Positions 34,617 through 46,639 of a DNA stretch of 64,000 nt are shown one piece after another (positions within the stretch are counted from its first letter, which is position 1; each line of letters opens with the position of its first letter). The stretch is from contig JADCRB010000064.1 of assembly GCA_021464245.1 (NCBI GenBank), positions 1,198,218-1,262,217 on the forward strand. Reading direction: 5' to 3'. The translations under genes were made by a program, and so were the position numbers. Source of the stretch: Carallia brachiata. Lineage: Eukaryota > Streptophyta > Magnoliopsida > Malpighiales > Rhizophoraceae. The notes beneath the pieces are model-generated. The model had not been told where the DNA came from, did no database searches, and worked only from the letters and a program-made list of their open reading frames with translations.

Positions 34617-37244
34617 CTACGGAACGAAGTACATAGGATTTGGAAGTTTAAAGGACTTCTCTGCTACCGCGTAGCCGAGCAAATCACTCCACTGATCTCC
34701 GGAGGACCCACGAATCCTGTAGCCTTCGTATAGCAACTCTGATCTCTTGTGGGACTTGTAGAGAATTGCAGGTTTGTCATCATCAGAATCTCCCCTACAC
34801 CGTGTAAGCTATAAATCAATCGCTTGGCCCAATATTTAATTTAGATTGCCATGCATGATACCACAAAAGCCTAGAGCAAGTTTAAATTAATCAATCACAG
34901 ATGGAATAAAAAGACTCCGTCCATATAATCACGTACCTCAGAATTAGCCTCTTCCAACCGCTATATCCTGCCGAGTCAAGATTCTTTTCAGTGGCTTCCC
35001 TTTGACCTTCCCTCCTCCCAGTTAGTAAAAATATGGTGAATCCCCGCCTCTTCAGCTCATTGTACAAATCAAGACTTGCTGGTAACGCAGGTAAATTTTC
35101 ATCGAAACGTTTTGATCTGCGACCAGCGAAGACAAACTTGGTAACTTGAATTAATCAATAGAGGCTAACTATGGACAAAAAAGGGGGAAAGAAAACAAAA
35201 TTTCTGTTGCAGTCCACAATAGATATAAGGTTCAAGAGCGTTGAAAAAGGGAAATATTCAGTTTTGGATTATACTTATGGCACGGGTTTAAGGGGGAATA
35301 AAGGGAAAAGTAAACCTAAGATGCATGATTAGGATTGGGCGGTAAGTCCCTTTCAGGTAATCTTAGGATGCTTTTGGGAAATAGTAGGTAATAAAGCATA
35401 CAGAGGGTGATGACAGGAATTTTATCGACTCACAACAGGTTTCCTTGTCTCTTTACAAACTTACAGCAATAATCTCCCTAGTAGGAAGGTAAAATACAAC
35501 CCCTGGTTTTCCATTTTATTAAAAAAGAAAAAAAAAACTTGCAGTCATAATGTTAAAATCCAATGTCTTGGATTATTATTTGTCTGGAAGTAGGTCAAGA
35601 TAGGATCCAGATGATCCACAAATAACGTTTTGCTTTCTCTATGCAATTGCAAAGCATTTATTCTCCAACAACTTGTGACTTGCCTGCCAGTGGAATCAAA
35701 CCCGAGCCTATGCCATTTTCCAAATCTATTATCCGGACAAGAAACCCGTGGACAGTCCCTTCTCAAATCTATGGCACATTTGTATACGAGATAGATGCTA
35801 AATGAAAACTTGGTAAAAACTAGATAATTAACAAAGCATTTTCTCCAATCCCATTTCGAAAACGGAACTGACAAGATTCGCACCAATTTCAGTCCAGTTC
35901 TAAGCCGAACCAACCCGATGGTGAGGTCTAGATATCATTGACTGTCAATATTTTCGACTGTCAATCTTACCTTATTGTAATAAACTAAACCAATAGTCAT
36001 GAGTTTGTAGTTCAAAGAAATTATCAGGTAAATTAGCCTTATCGACTGTTTACAAACCACGACAATCAATTTGTTTGCATATCATTTTCCATTTAGATTT
36101 CTATTTTTGCCTATCACATTAATGTTACCTATCAGTTATATGCCATATGAGCTTGTTCCTGCTCCACAACATAATTTCACCCGGCCTGAACCAAAAAGGG
36201 TAAAAAGTTGAGGTGAGGTTGCAGGGCCTATCACTACGTCGTCTAGTGCATCATATCCTACGATCTTTTTCTACGTGGCACACTGCAATTCGTTAGCCCT
36301 GCCAGAGCATTGGGATCGCACGAAGAGAAATTGTTGGTACCCCTATGGGGCAGCGGAAGAGGAGCAGGAGCTGGGTAAGGAGCAGTGTAGGTGTGGGGCT
36401 CACTCAATTTTTTTCTAAAAATTAATGGAAAAATTATAAAAAAACAGTAAAATATAATTATTTACTAACAAAAACAAGTACATTTATATTTTATATAATA
36501 ATTTTTACTTTTAAAAAAAATATTTCAAATTTTTTAATATATATTTTGTAAAATCTATACTTTAAATTTACAATAACACTCATCTAATTTTAAATTTTTA
36601 TTTTATTATTTTAATTTTTTATAAATTTGGTTTCATTGTGTTAATAAGTAATTTAATTTTAAATTTTAATATAATAATCTCATATTTTATAAATTTAATT
36701 ATATTTTCTTAGTTTGTTATATTTTCTTTTTGTTTTAAGAAAAAAAAGACTTTTGTGTGGCGGGCCCCATCTTTGATAGGGAGCCCCGTTCTGGGCGGGC
36801 CGGTTCGGATTCTGACGCGCGCCGTGCACAAAACAATCCTACGGCTAAAATAATCTGGACGTACCCGAATCCTTGTGAGCCTTTGTAAGTGGAGAGCAGC
36901 GTATCATCAACATCGAAGACCCAAGCGTCCTCGTCGGCGACACGGACCACTGTCTTAGCGAAGTCAAGCGAGTTGTTACCAACAACCCAAGAGTCGTAAC
37001 GGAACTGGTTCCCAGTCATGTAGTGATCCACGTAGCTCTTGCAGTTGGAAGGAACAGTATTCCAGTAACCGGCGTTGTTGGTTTCCACGGATAACCTCCA
37101 GCTGGAGCAGTTCAGATAGTTGTCTCCGGTGGGGGCATCTCGGCCACTCGGGATCCGGATGATGGATGGTTGACGAGAAACGGTGGCGGAAGCGAGGGTG
37201 AAGAGTACTGGGAGGAGTAAGAGGAGGGATTGAGAAGCGGCCAT
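34617..37244 (-). CDS. AP-4: acid phosphatase, HAD subfamily IIIB (VSP-like), 245 aa, three exons
   Basis: Exons 36865-37244, 34937-35116 and 34617-34794 form an intact frame with the same splice sites and phases as AP-2. Exons 2 and 3 encode the same protein as AP-2; exon 1 differs at six residues (S47, N79, R101, K121, Q124, G126, where AP-2 has F, D, P, E, H and V). Signal peptide, motif I DVDDT, LLTGR, YKSHKR and GDQWSD are all present. It shares with AP-2 the ten-codon deletion at the start of exon 2, the altered segment after motif I and the intron 1 insertion. A secreted or vacuolar phosphomonoesterase-like protein is the family expectation. It may be the allele of AP-2 rather than a separate gene. 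Confidence 0.88.
36315..36830. mobile_element. Insertion in AP-4 intron 1 (unclassified)
   Basis: Counterpart of 16520-17090, with about 60 bp missing in its AT-rich part. Confidence 0.4.
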
Positions 37245-37292
37245 TGATGAAATTGAAGGGTGCTGCGAGTAATTGACAGAGCTCTCTAGCTA

Positions 37293-37330
37293 ATTTATAT
37301 TGAATTCTCTCCGTCGCTGATGTTTCACTG
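37293..37330 (-). promoter_or_regulatory. AP-4 core promoter
   Basis: TATAAAT on the minus strand at 37293-37299. The upstream motif reads tgatgtttcactgg, so the W-box core is lost as in AP-2. Confidence 0.5.
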
Positions 37331-39277
37331 GCCTCATTTCCGGACAGCAGAGTATCCTTAAATAGACGAAATGTTAAAGGACAATGTGCTTCTGACTTCG
37401 TGCCATGCTAGACCACGGGGCACCTTTTTCTTTTTTTATTTATCCGGTTCCGTTACCTAGACATAAGTAAGAGAGACGGGCATGGCGGGCGAGAGAATCA
37501 TAGTATTTTTGTACATATTTAATGATTTGTTACACGTTTATCTTTGGCTAACGTGAACATGTTTTAAAAAAGAATACTGTTATATACTCACATGACTGAT
37601 AATTAAATTATGTTTCTAATATAAAAAATATTAAAAAAATACATATTTATATCAAAAAGGTGTGCATCTAAAAAATATAAAAAGTAGTCTTTATTGTATA
37701 TTTTTTAAATACATATTTTCTCAATATTTATTACATTAAAAGTATAATTTAACTACTAAATAATTTAACTCTCTCACATTTATTTTTCTTTAGTAGTGAA
37801 AAACAATTTGGGAAAGAGTGCGACCACGTGGCTGAAGTTTACATAGGACAAATCCGGACACACATTCATATACGAGTGCAGTTAGGTATATAGAGATTAT
37901 GTAACGAGATTTTATTTTGGATAAAATTATAATTGTTATTTTTGAAATTGTAATTGATATTTTTAAAATATAAAAAATAATTATTTTAAAAATATTATTT
38001 ATAATTTTAAAAATAACAATTTTAGTTTTATCTAAAATAAAAATTGATGTACCAAACAGTACACCAACATTTACTCTTCATATATAGAGGGTTGGAACGA
38101 GATAAGTCACGCGAGATTAATTATATAATTTAGTTAATGTAATTTGGACACTGGCAGATAACTAGCTAAGATTCGAAATTGATGGTCAAAACAGGAATTG
38201 GGTATTAAAGAAATAAAGAAATAGGAAATGCAAAGTCTCTGTTAAAGATGTATAAAATTTTGTTTAAAAACACTGTGTGACATCATATGGTTGAATTTAA
38301 AAAAAATTTTAAAACAAATAAATTATTAGATGAATAATGTTGGATGAATAATGTGGCTAATTTAGTTTGACTTAAAATTAAGCTATGCAGTAAAACAAAA
38401 AAAATTTTATTGTTAGAATCAAATAAAAGAATTTTTAATTGTTGGATTCACAATTTTTTTTTTTTTGTTAAATAAGCCATAAGGAAGACACTTATTAAAT
38501 TTATGACAAGTATAAAGATATCCTATGACATAGATGCCAAATTTTATGACGAACTAAGAAATAGATTACAACTCATCATATGAGTTATATGAGGGTTTAG
38601 ACTTTAAAATAGAACTTGTATGATATAATTTAGAAGCCCTGAAGATATAGCAAAAAGTAATCAGTTTTACTACGCCTTATGTGGTAATAATGTAGCTTTT
38701 ATCCAATAGTGACAACTTATTTATTTTCTCTTTCATAAAATTTTAATCATTCAATAATTCATATTATTTCGTTGTTGTTAATTTGTTGTTATTTAAAAGT
38801 TCTAAGCTAATATTTCCCAAAAATAATGTACTCACTAAGACAAAAAAAACAAAGTTATATACGTACCATAAATTATACTTTAGATTTCCAAATGCATTTA
38901 AATTAAATTCTAATATGAATTTTGTAATAGCCATCAATTTACAACGTGTTTGGAGGCAAACTACGATACTCATATTAAATTTTGCGACATAGTTATAATT
39001 AGACTAAGAAAAATAACATAGATAATTTTGGATAACACTTAGTTGTACAATAAATTAATGTGACTTCCATATTAAATTAATTATTTTTCTCAAATACAAA
39101 ATGACCTCATGTTGTGTTTTTTTACTTTTAATCATGTATGTAAGTAATTCTATCATAAAAATAAATGTAAACTATCGTAATTATATTTCAAATACATCGT
39201 AAACATTAGTTGAAGGTGCCTTACAAAGAATTTCCCATTATTGAGCGACCTTTAAAACTTTACGTAACTTCTGAGTA
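37331..39277. other. AP-4 upstream region and AT-rich spacer
   Basis: Counterpart of 17601-19788 without the MITE; the empty site is at 37798-37806. No gene is visible. Confidence 0.55.
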
Positions 39278-39492
39278 CTAGCTAATTTATTTTGACCTCT
39301 CCTTCGTTGCTGATGTTTGACTGGTTGTTGAACAGACTGGATATTGGTCTGGCTTTGTCCTTTCCGGACAGCAGGGCATCTTTAAAGAAACGAAATGTTA
39401 AACGACCATGCGCTTCATGCTGCCCTTTCTTAATTTCTCCAGTTCCGTTGCCTAGACATAGGTAAGAGAGACGGGCACGGCCGGAGAGAATC
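39278..39492 (-). pseudogene. Orphan AP promoter 2, block 2 copy
   Basis: Counterpart of 19789-20002, nearly identical; no AP exon follows. Confidence 0.65.
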
Positions 39493-40559
39493 ATATTATC
39501 TTTATACATTTTTTATGCTCTGTTACCCATTATCTTGATCTAATTAACTTGCACACGTGTTTTATTTTCCCAAAAAAAACTTGTACATTTTTAGAAAAAA
39601 AATTTGAGAAAGCTGTTAATTAGGTGGTGTAAGTAGCCGCAAGGAGTGGGAATAAGTGAACCAACCGATAGGGAAAAAGGCAAATAATTCCATTTGTGTC
39701 ATTGTTAAAAGGGCAAGGATGAAATGGCAAAGGGGCAGTTACGGAAACCAAAAACTGTGGGCGCACCAGCTTGCTTTTGTTTTAAATATTCTTATCTACG
39801 TTTTTATTTTCTTTTAGTATGGTTTTCCGATGTTTTTTGAACTGTTTTGTATAATTTGATATTGTATATTCTTTTTAAGAAGGAAAAATCATGTTTCATT
39901 CACTGAGGTAGCTTTAAAATAATAGTAAATTGATATAAAAATGTTGAATGATTGAATTTATAAAATAAATAAATAAATTATTAAATTTCGTTAAATAAAA
40001 CTGTATTACTACTTATTCTAATCTATTTACAGCTATATAATGAAACTATTTTAAGAATTGGTTTGCAATGCAGTTAATACAAAATTGAATGCTAAACAGT
40101 TTTGTTTGTCAATATTTGTTCCAGCCATTTGAAGTTGGTAATGGAGGTTGTTAGAAATAGTTACTGACAATTAAAAAATTTAAAATTTAAATCCCATATC
40201 CTTATTTTAAATGAGTAAGAAATAGTTTTATTTATTAAAAAATGAAATTATTAATCTGTAAAATTATAAATATGATTAAAGAAAATAGAAATTAATAAGT
40301 TATAATAAATAAATTAATACACTTGAAAAGCATTAAGTTAGAAAGAATTATTTCGAACGGACAAATTAATGAACTGGCACATTCTCTTTCAACCATCACA
40401 TCGTCGGAATATTAATGTGGTATAATTAATAAAAAGTGAGGTAAAATATACCGAACATGTCGTTTATATTACGAATTATCATATACAATAACTAATGGTG
40501 GCTTATGTCTGTTGTGGAGTGCTGTCAACTTGTTCAGTTGTGCCATTTATTATTCAAAG
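39493..40559. other. AP distal-upstream noncoding DNA, block 2
   Basis: Counterpart of 20003-20742, and it keeps the ~510 bp that block 1 lost. No gene is visible. Confidence 0.5.
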
Positions 40560-40810
40560 TTGAAGTTTAATATTATTATTAGTTAAAAACGACGAATCAG
40601 TTCTTTTATGTTTAGCAGAGTGGATCCCACGTGGTGCTCCAATTTCTGCCCAGGAGAGTCGAAAGGTGAGTATAGGGCGGTAATTGAACTGCTCATCGAC
40701 AGGGGAACATAATTTTTGAAAAGGTATGGTTCTGGGGCGTAGCCATGTTATGCCAAGATGAAGCCCCTAAGGAGACTGGCACATAAAAGAAGACATATTG
40801 GTTGTCCAGT
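40560..40810. promoter_or_regulatory. Conserved noncoding block with G-box, third copy
   Basis: CACGTG is intact at 40628-40633 in ggatcccacgtggtg. The minus-strand frame seen in the other two copies is broken here, which argues against coding. Confidence 0.4.
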
Positions 40811-41529
40811 CGCTTATTAACATTTTATTTACCTCAAATTTACAATAAAGTTTAATTATAAACTAGAAAAGCGATGTTAAGGATTTGTATAAATTTTTTT
40901 TAACACATGTAGCATGTTTTACATGTAAAGGAATTAGAATTGTATTTTGTATTAAAAATGACAATTTGTTTAAGTATGAATACTTTGTTTAAGTTTAATT
41001 TGAGTTAAATAACTCATTAAAATAAAATAAAATTACTTATTTATAAGAAATAAAGTGATTTAATCTCTTTATTCATTTAATAGATAGTTTTAAGCAATTA
41101 ATAATTTAGGGAGATTATCTTCCTCAGCTCACCAAAATCATTCCTCCTAAAATTGAGAAGATTTAGGAGGAAAATTATTAATTCTTCTATATTTTTAATT
41201 GAAAGGCTATATTATCTTTATTATAGATTAAAAAATATAATTTTACTTAAAATAAAAAAAAATCTCTACATTCTTTGAAAATTAATTAAATTTTTAACAA
41301 AAAATTATACAAATATTTAGTCAGTTTATTCATTACCCTCTTTAAAGGGTTTTTTTTTAACGGATCCTGGCCCTTAATAGTGAATAGTCTGTTTTATCAC
41401 ATTAGTAATAGGCCAATTTGGTTGTATTGTAATTTTGTTTTGTGCGGATTTTTTCGATATCTTTATGTTGAATTTGTGTACGATATCATGCTATATTAAT
41501 GCAATGATTCTTGTGCTAAAAAAAAAAAA
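40811..41529. other. AT-rich spacer at the end of block 2
   Basis: Similarity to block 1 ends at 41510; the sequence then continues into the next minisatellite array without interruption. Confidence 0.6.
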
Positions 41530-41965
41530 ACTTGCACGTGTTTGGTTTGAGAGAGAATCATAGTATTTTGATACATTTTTTATGATTTGTTACATATTAT
41601 CTCTTTCTAACTTACAAATTTTTTAGTTTCTCAAAAAACTTGCAGATGTTTGCACATATTTTAGTTTCTCCAAAAACTTGTGCATGTTAGCGCTGCGAGA
41701 GAATCTTAGTATTTTAATACATTTTTTTATGATTTGTTACATATTACCTTTATGTAAATTGCAAATTTTTTAGTTTCTCAAAAAAACTTGCACATGTTTT
41801 AGTTTCTTAAAAAATTTGCGCATGTTGGGCGTGAAAGAGAATCTTAGTATGTTAATACATTTTTTTATGATTTGTTACATATTATCTTTATCTAACTTGC
41901 AAATCTTTTAATTTCTTAAAAAACTTGCACATGTTTGTTTCTCAAAAAACTTGCACAAGTTTTAA
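41530..41965. repeat. Minisatellite array, third copy
   Basis: Three to four units with the same landmarks (cttgcacatgtttt, gagagaatcttagta, gatttgttacatatta). Confidence 0.7.
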
Positions 41966-42829
41966 GCCTCAAATACGAAAAATCGTCGAACAAATGGACA
42001 TGCCTCCACCGGGTGTAAGATAGACACTGCTGTTTAGTGCCACCTTTCCAAAAGAGAGACAGGTCTGCTTTCCTTTCCGTACAAGGTTCTCTTTAGCAAC
42101 ATTATTTCCCCTACACAACTGGCGTCTCAGAAAACAAATTATTAAAAAAAATAATAATTGAATGTTTTTGATGAATATTCGAGGTTCGATAATATAAATT
42201 TTTATTGACCGAAGGAAACCATTGAGCAGTCCCTATTTGGTTGCACAAAAGACTACTTTAAAATACTGCCAAAATCACAATTTAAAAAGCAAAACATTTA
42301 AATCAAAATTAAATAAAAAAAGATTACAATCCGCTTAATGCGCTAATATATCCTTTATAAATAAATCAAGAAGGACATTTTTACGTAAATTGAGGTAATA
42401 AAATATTATTTTTTATTTTTATTTTTATAAAATTAAAATTTAGATTTAAATAGATATTACGTAAAATATAAAGTATAGATATCATATGAGATTTGTAAAA
42501 AAAAATTTAAAAAAAATTAAAAAATTACAGTAAAAATATAATTATATTTTATATGAAAACAACTCGGTATAAAAAATGCGTACGTTAAGCATTTCTAAAT
42601 CAAGAAATTAAATATTTATAGCTAAATGTTGGAATTGACACCTGGGGTAAATCACTGGCATCCATGTAACATTACTGAATATTTTATATTCTCTCCCAAC
42701 ATGAAAATGACAGATTAAACTAAAACATCATGACTTGGAAGTTGAAAAGCTCAGTTGCCAGCAGACATAAATTCGTACGTGCAGTGCAGCAGATACACAT
42801 GTACATCATTTCAGATGAGAAGAACATGC
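41966..42829. other. Noncoding conserved spacer, third copy
   Basis: Matches 4723-6054 but lacks the SINE-like element near 42655. No gene is visible. Confidence 0.55.
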
Positions 42830-43270
42830 TCATATTGATTTATTGAACTTTCCCATTATAGCTGCAAATGTACAAAGATAAATTACCATAATTTCCTGGG
42901 AAGATAGAGGGAAGAGAATTAAATTTCAACAGGCAATTGCTTTTCCTTTGTCCGTATAGTTTTTTCTGTAGGTTTATAAATTTATACACATCATATTTCT
43001 AACAAGGCGCAAATTATTAATATATAATGATAAAAAAAAAACCCAATCAAAAAACCCACCAAGAAATTGAAATTTCAGCTACAAAAATAAAGGAGAATGG
43101 ACCAAGGAAAGCCTGCCAAAGTAAATCAGGCACGCATCACGCTCCTAGCAGAGCAAAAATTAACGGACTTCTGGGGGAAAATCAAGACAGATTTAGGAAA
43201 GCCGAAAGCATAACTCAAACCAATAGTTATTTTTCTTTACAATGAGGTAGAACTAATTGGTTGTCACGGC
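42830..43270 (-). pseudogene. DUF1005 3'-UTR remnant, third copy
   Basis: Matches 55600-56055 up to ggttgtcacggca, then jumps into AP 3'-flank. No coding part of DUF1005 remains. Confidence 0.65.
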
Positions 43271-43564
43271 AAGTTAGCTCAAAGGCCTACTTGCCCAGAT
43301 TTTAAACCAATTCAGGCAAATAAATCGAGCATAAAGCTTCGTATATGATTTTTTTCGAAGATGGGTAGTCATTTATGCAATTTTCCCATTTCTTCTCATT
43401 TGGACATCTTAGGTTTGCCGAAATTATACTATAAATGGTTAGAATTTGAGTACACATTTGATTTAGAAGCTTGGTCGATTTGTATTTAAAGATCATGTTG
43501 TTGGAACCTATCTATGCTTTCCCAGTCTGAATGAAGCACACAGCACAAGCAGAAACGCACAATG

Positions 43565-43717
43565 TTATTGATGGAATCTATGATGGACCGGTGGCCTTGA
43601 CCTCGACCTTGTCCTTTGGCTGAACGCATGCGAGCAATTTTGGAGAGAAATAAGAAAGCAAATAATTGCAATTAAGCCATAGAGTTTTGAATTGTAAAGA
43701 TGACTACCTTTATTCAT
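43565..43717 (-). CDS. Doubtful 50-aa ORF in the AP-5 3' region
   Basis: Paralog of 34255-34407 with the same length: MNKGSHLYNSKLYG, hydrophobic stretch GLIAIICFLISL, basic tail SQRTRSRSRPP. The same doubts apply. Confidence 0.2.
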   Translation of the reverse strand: MNKGSHLYNSKLYGLIAIICFLISLQNCSHAFSQRTRSRSRPPVHHRFHQ

Positions 43718-43925
43718 AGACAACCAACTCTTTATAAGAGCCCACGTACAACGAGAATTCGGAGAACATGATGCACTACTTTCATCGTGCAAACAACAAC
43801 AGAATCATGGGAAAACTAAGCTAGATAGTGGAGATGGTAGTCTTGCAACAACACAAAACATTTCAATTTCAAGTAAGATTTACGAGGCAGTCTTGCAATA
43901 TTTGCCAAGAGCCTCGTATCTTTTT

Positions 43926-46543
43926 CTACGGAATGAAGTACGTAGGATTTGAAAGTTTAAAGGACCTCTGTGCTTCCGGGAAGCCAAGCAAATCACTCCG
44001 CTGATCTCCAGAGGACCCGCGAATCCTGTAGCCTTCGTAAACCAACTCTGATCTCTTATGGGACTTGAAGAGAGTTGTATTTTTGGCTTCATCAGAAACT
44101 CCCCTGTACCGTGTAAGCTATACGTCAATCGTTTGGCCCAATGTTTAACCCTCCGATTTTAGATTGCAATGCAGGATAACACAAAAGCCCAGAGCAAGTT
44201 TAAAAAAGCAATCACAAATGGAATAAAAAGACTCGTTCATTTAATCACGTACCTCAGAATTAGCCTCTTCCAACCGCTATATTTTGCCGATTTAAGATTC
44301 TTTACAGTGGCATTCCTTAGTTCTTCCACCCTTCCACTTAATAAAAATATAGCGAATCTCTTCTTCTTTAGCTCATTGTACAAATTCAGACTTGCTGGTA
44401 GAGCAGGTGCCTCGGCTAAAGCCATCCACTTGTTGAAAGGTAATCCACCGAAAGGTTCTGATCTGCGACCAGACGAAGACAAATTTGGTAACTTCAATTA
44501 ATCAATAGACGCTAAATATGGACAAAAAAAAAGGGAAAAGAAAACAAAATTTCTGTTGCAGTCCACAATAGATATAAGGCACAAGAGCATTGAAAAAGAC
44601 AAATATTCACTTCTGGATTATACTTATCTCACGGGTTTGAAGGGGGAAAAGGGAAAAGTAAACCTTAAAGAACATGAGTAGAATTGGGTAGGAGGCAAGT
44701 CCCTTTCAGGTGATCTTAGGATGCTTTTGGCAAATGGTAAGTTGGTAACAAAGCAAACAGGGTGTGATGACAGGAATTTCCTCGGCTCTCAACAGGTTTC
44801 CTTGTCTTTTGAAAAACTTGCAGCAATAGTCTCCTTAATAAGAGTGTAAGGCATCATTCCTGCTATCTCATTTTATTAACTGAAAAAAGAACTTTGCAGC
44901 CATAATGTAAAAATCTAATGTTTTGGATGATTATTTGTCTGGAGGTAGGTCAAGATATGATCCAGTCGATCCACAAATAACGTTTTCCTTTCCCTACGCA
45001 ATTGTAAAGCATTTATTCTCCAACAACTTGTGACTTGCCAGCAAGTGGAATCAAACCCGAGCCTGTGCGATTTTCCAAATATATTATCAGGAAAAGAAGC
45101 CTGTGAACTGTCCCTTCTGGTTAAAGTTTCAAATCTATGGCATATTTTTATGGGAGATAGATGCTGCATGAAAACTTGGTCAAAACTTTCTAATTAACAA
45201 AGCATTTTCCCCAATCCATTTGGGAAACGGAACGGGCAGATTCGCAAAGTCAAACCAACCAGATGGTCAGCTCTAGATAGCAATGACTGCCAATGTTTCT
45301 TTTTCAGGAGCAAAACAATGACTATGAATGTTTAATCAACTAGACTTAACTTTGTTGACCATAAGAACAAAATTATCCGAGGAGTTTGATGGTTGAAATT
45401 CCAATTACCAAACATTCCTACAAAATAGGAGCTTCAATCGAGATAAATCTAAAAAGGAAAAAAAATTTTAATTTTACATTAGTGACTTAAAAGTAATAAT
45501 AAAGTAATATGTATTATTAGATTTTATTATTGTTGAATCCAATTAATTTTATGAAAAAAAAATTGTTAAATGTAGTTTAATGAGATTCTATTGCTATTTA
45601 AATATAGTCACGTAGTCTTATTTATCTGAAAATAGACTCTAAATATTTTCATCTAGCTAGCTTTCAATATTATAGAGCACCAAACAGCGAAGAGAAGAGA
45701 ATGCCTAGGAATCATCTTACCTTGTCACACTAAACTAAACCAATACCCGCAGCAAAATTCGTTTACAAACTTCCTTTTAGGGTTTTTTTTTTTTTAAAAA
45801 AAAAAAAAATCTTGTCAGGGCGTTGTGAAGAAGAAATTAGCAGTTAGATTAGACTTATCATCTATTTGCAAACCACAACAATCAATTTGTTTGCATATCG
45901 CTTTACTTTTAGATTTCTATTTTTGCATGTCACAGTAATGTTACCTATCGGTTATATACCGCATAAGGCTGCTCCTGTTCCACCAAATAATGTCACCTGG
46001 CCTGGCCCAAAGAGGTTAAAAGTTGAGCTGAGGTTTCAGGGCCTATCACTACGTCGTTTAGTGCATGATATACTATGATCTGTTTCTACGTGGCATACTG
46101 CAATTGGTTCGCCCTCCCAGAACAATGGGATCAATCAATGTGCACACAATCTAACGGCTAAAGTAATCTTGACGTACTCGTTTACACGGCGAGTGGAGAG
46201 CAGCGTGTCATCAATATCGAAGACCCAAGCGTCCAACCCGTCGGCGGCAGGTTTCACGGTATTGGCGAAGGCAAGCGAGTCCTGAGCAACAACCATGGAG
46301 TCGGAAAGGAACTGGTCCCCAATGATGTAGTCGTCGACGTAGGTAGCTCTGGCATGTGGGAGGAATAGTCCAGTTACGGGCGTACGCGTTGTTGGTTTCC
46401 ACAGACAACCTCCAGCTGGAGCAGTACAGATCGTCGTCTCTGGCGCGGGCACTGCGGACGGTGAATGGTTGACGAGAAACGGCGGCAGAAACGAGAGTAA
46501 AGAGTACCAGGAGGAGTAAGAGGAGAGATTGAGAAGCGGCCAT
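43926..46543 (-). pseudogene. AP-5: acid phosphatase pseudogene (4-bp frameshift in exon 1)
   Basis: Exons 46178-46543, 44253-44462 and 43926-44103 with conserved splice sites and phases. Exon 1 carries a tandem duplication of ctac (about 46339-46347) that shifts the frame after PPTCQSY; beyond it the other frame continues with DDYIIGDQF and motif I VFDIDDTLL. The end of exon 1 is diverged (STRRVNE for the usual NLPYYQSHGFG). Exon 2 is full length, with FNKWMALAEAP and IFLLSGR. Exon 3 has GDQRSD for GDQWSD (codon 43998-44000) and ends SNPTYFIP. Only the 4-bp duplication blocks translation, so the loss may be recent, or a sequencing error. Confidence 0.8.
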
Positions 46544-46594
46544 TGATCAAATTGAAGGGTGCTGTTGTGAATAATTGACAGAGCTCTCTTGCTA

Positions 46595-46631
46595 ATTTAT
46601 ACTGGAGTCTCTCCGTGGCTGATGTTTGACT
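46595..46631 (-). promoter_or_regulatory. AP-5 core promoter
   Basis: TATAAAT on the minus strand at 46595-46601, and W-box TTGACT at 46626-46631 on the plus strand. Confidence 0.5.
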
Positions 46632-46639
46632 GGCCTGCC

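Larger units (their letters stand above)
21513..41510. repeat. Large duplicated block, copy 2 (about 20.0 kb)
   Basis: Collinear with 706-21511. Differences from copy 1: an 867-bp hAT-like insertion (30156-31022), loss of AP exon 1 with flanks (corresponding to 9253-10557), loss of the segment corresponding to 10785-12200, absence of the 18080-18313 MITE, one extra minisatellite unit (25325-25480), and retention of about 510 bp lost near 20743. Confidence 0.85.
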
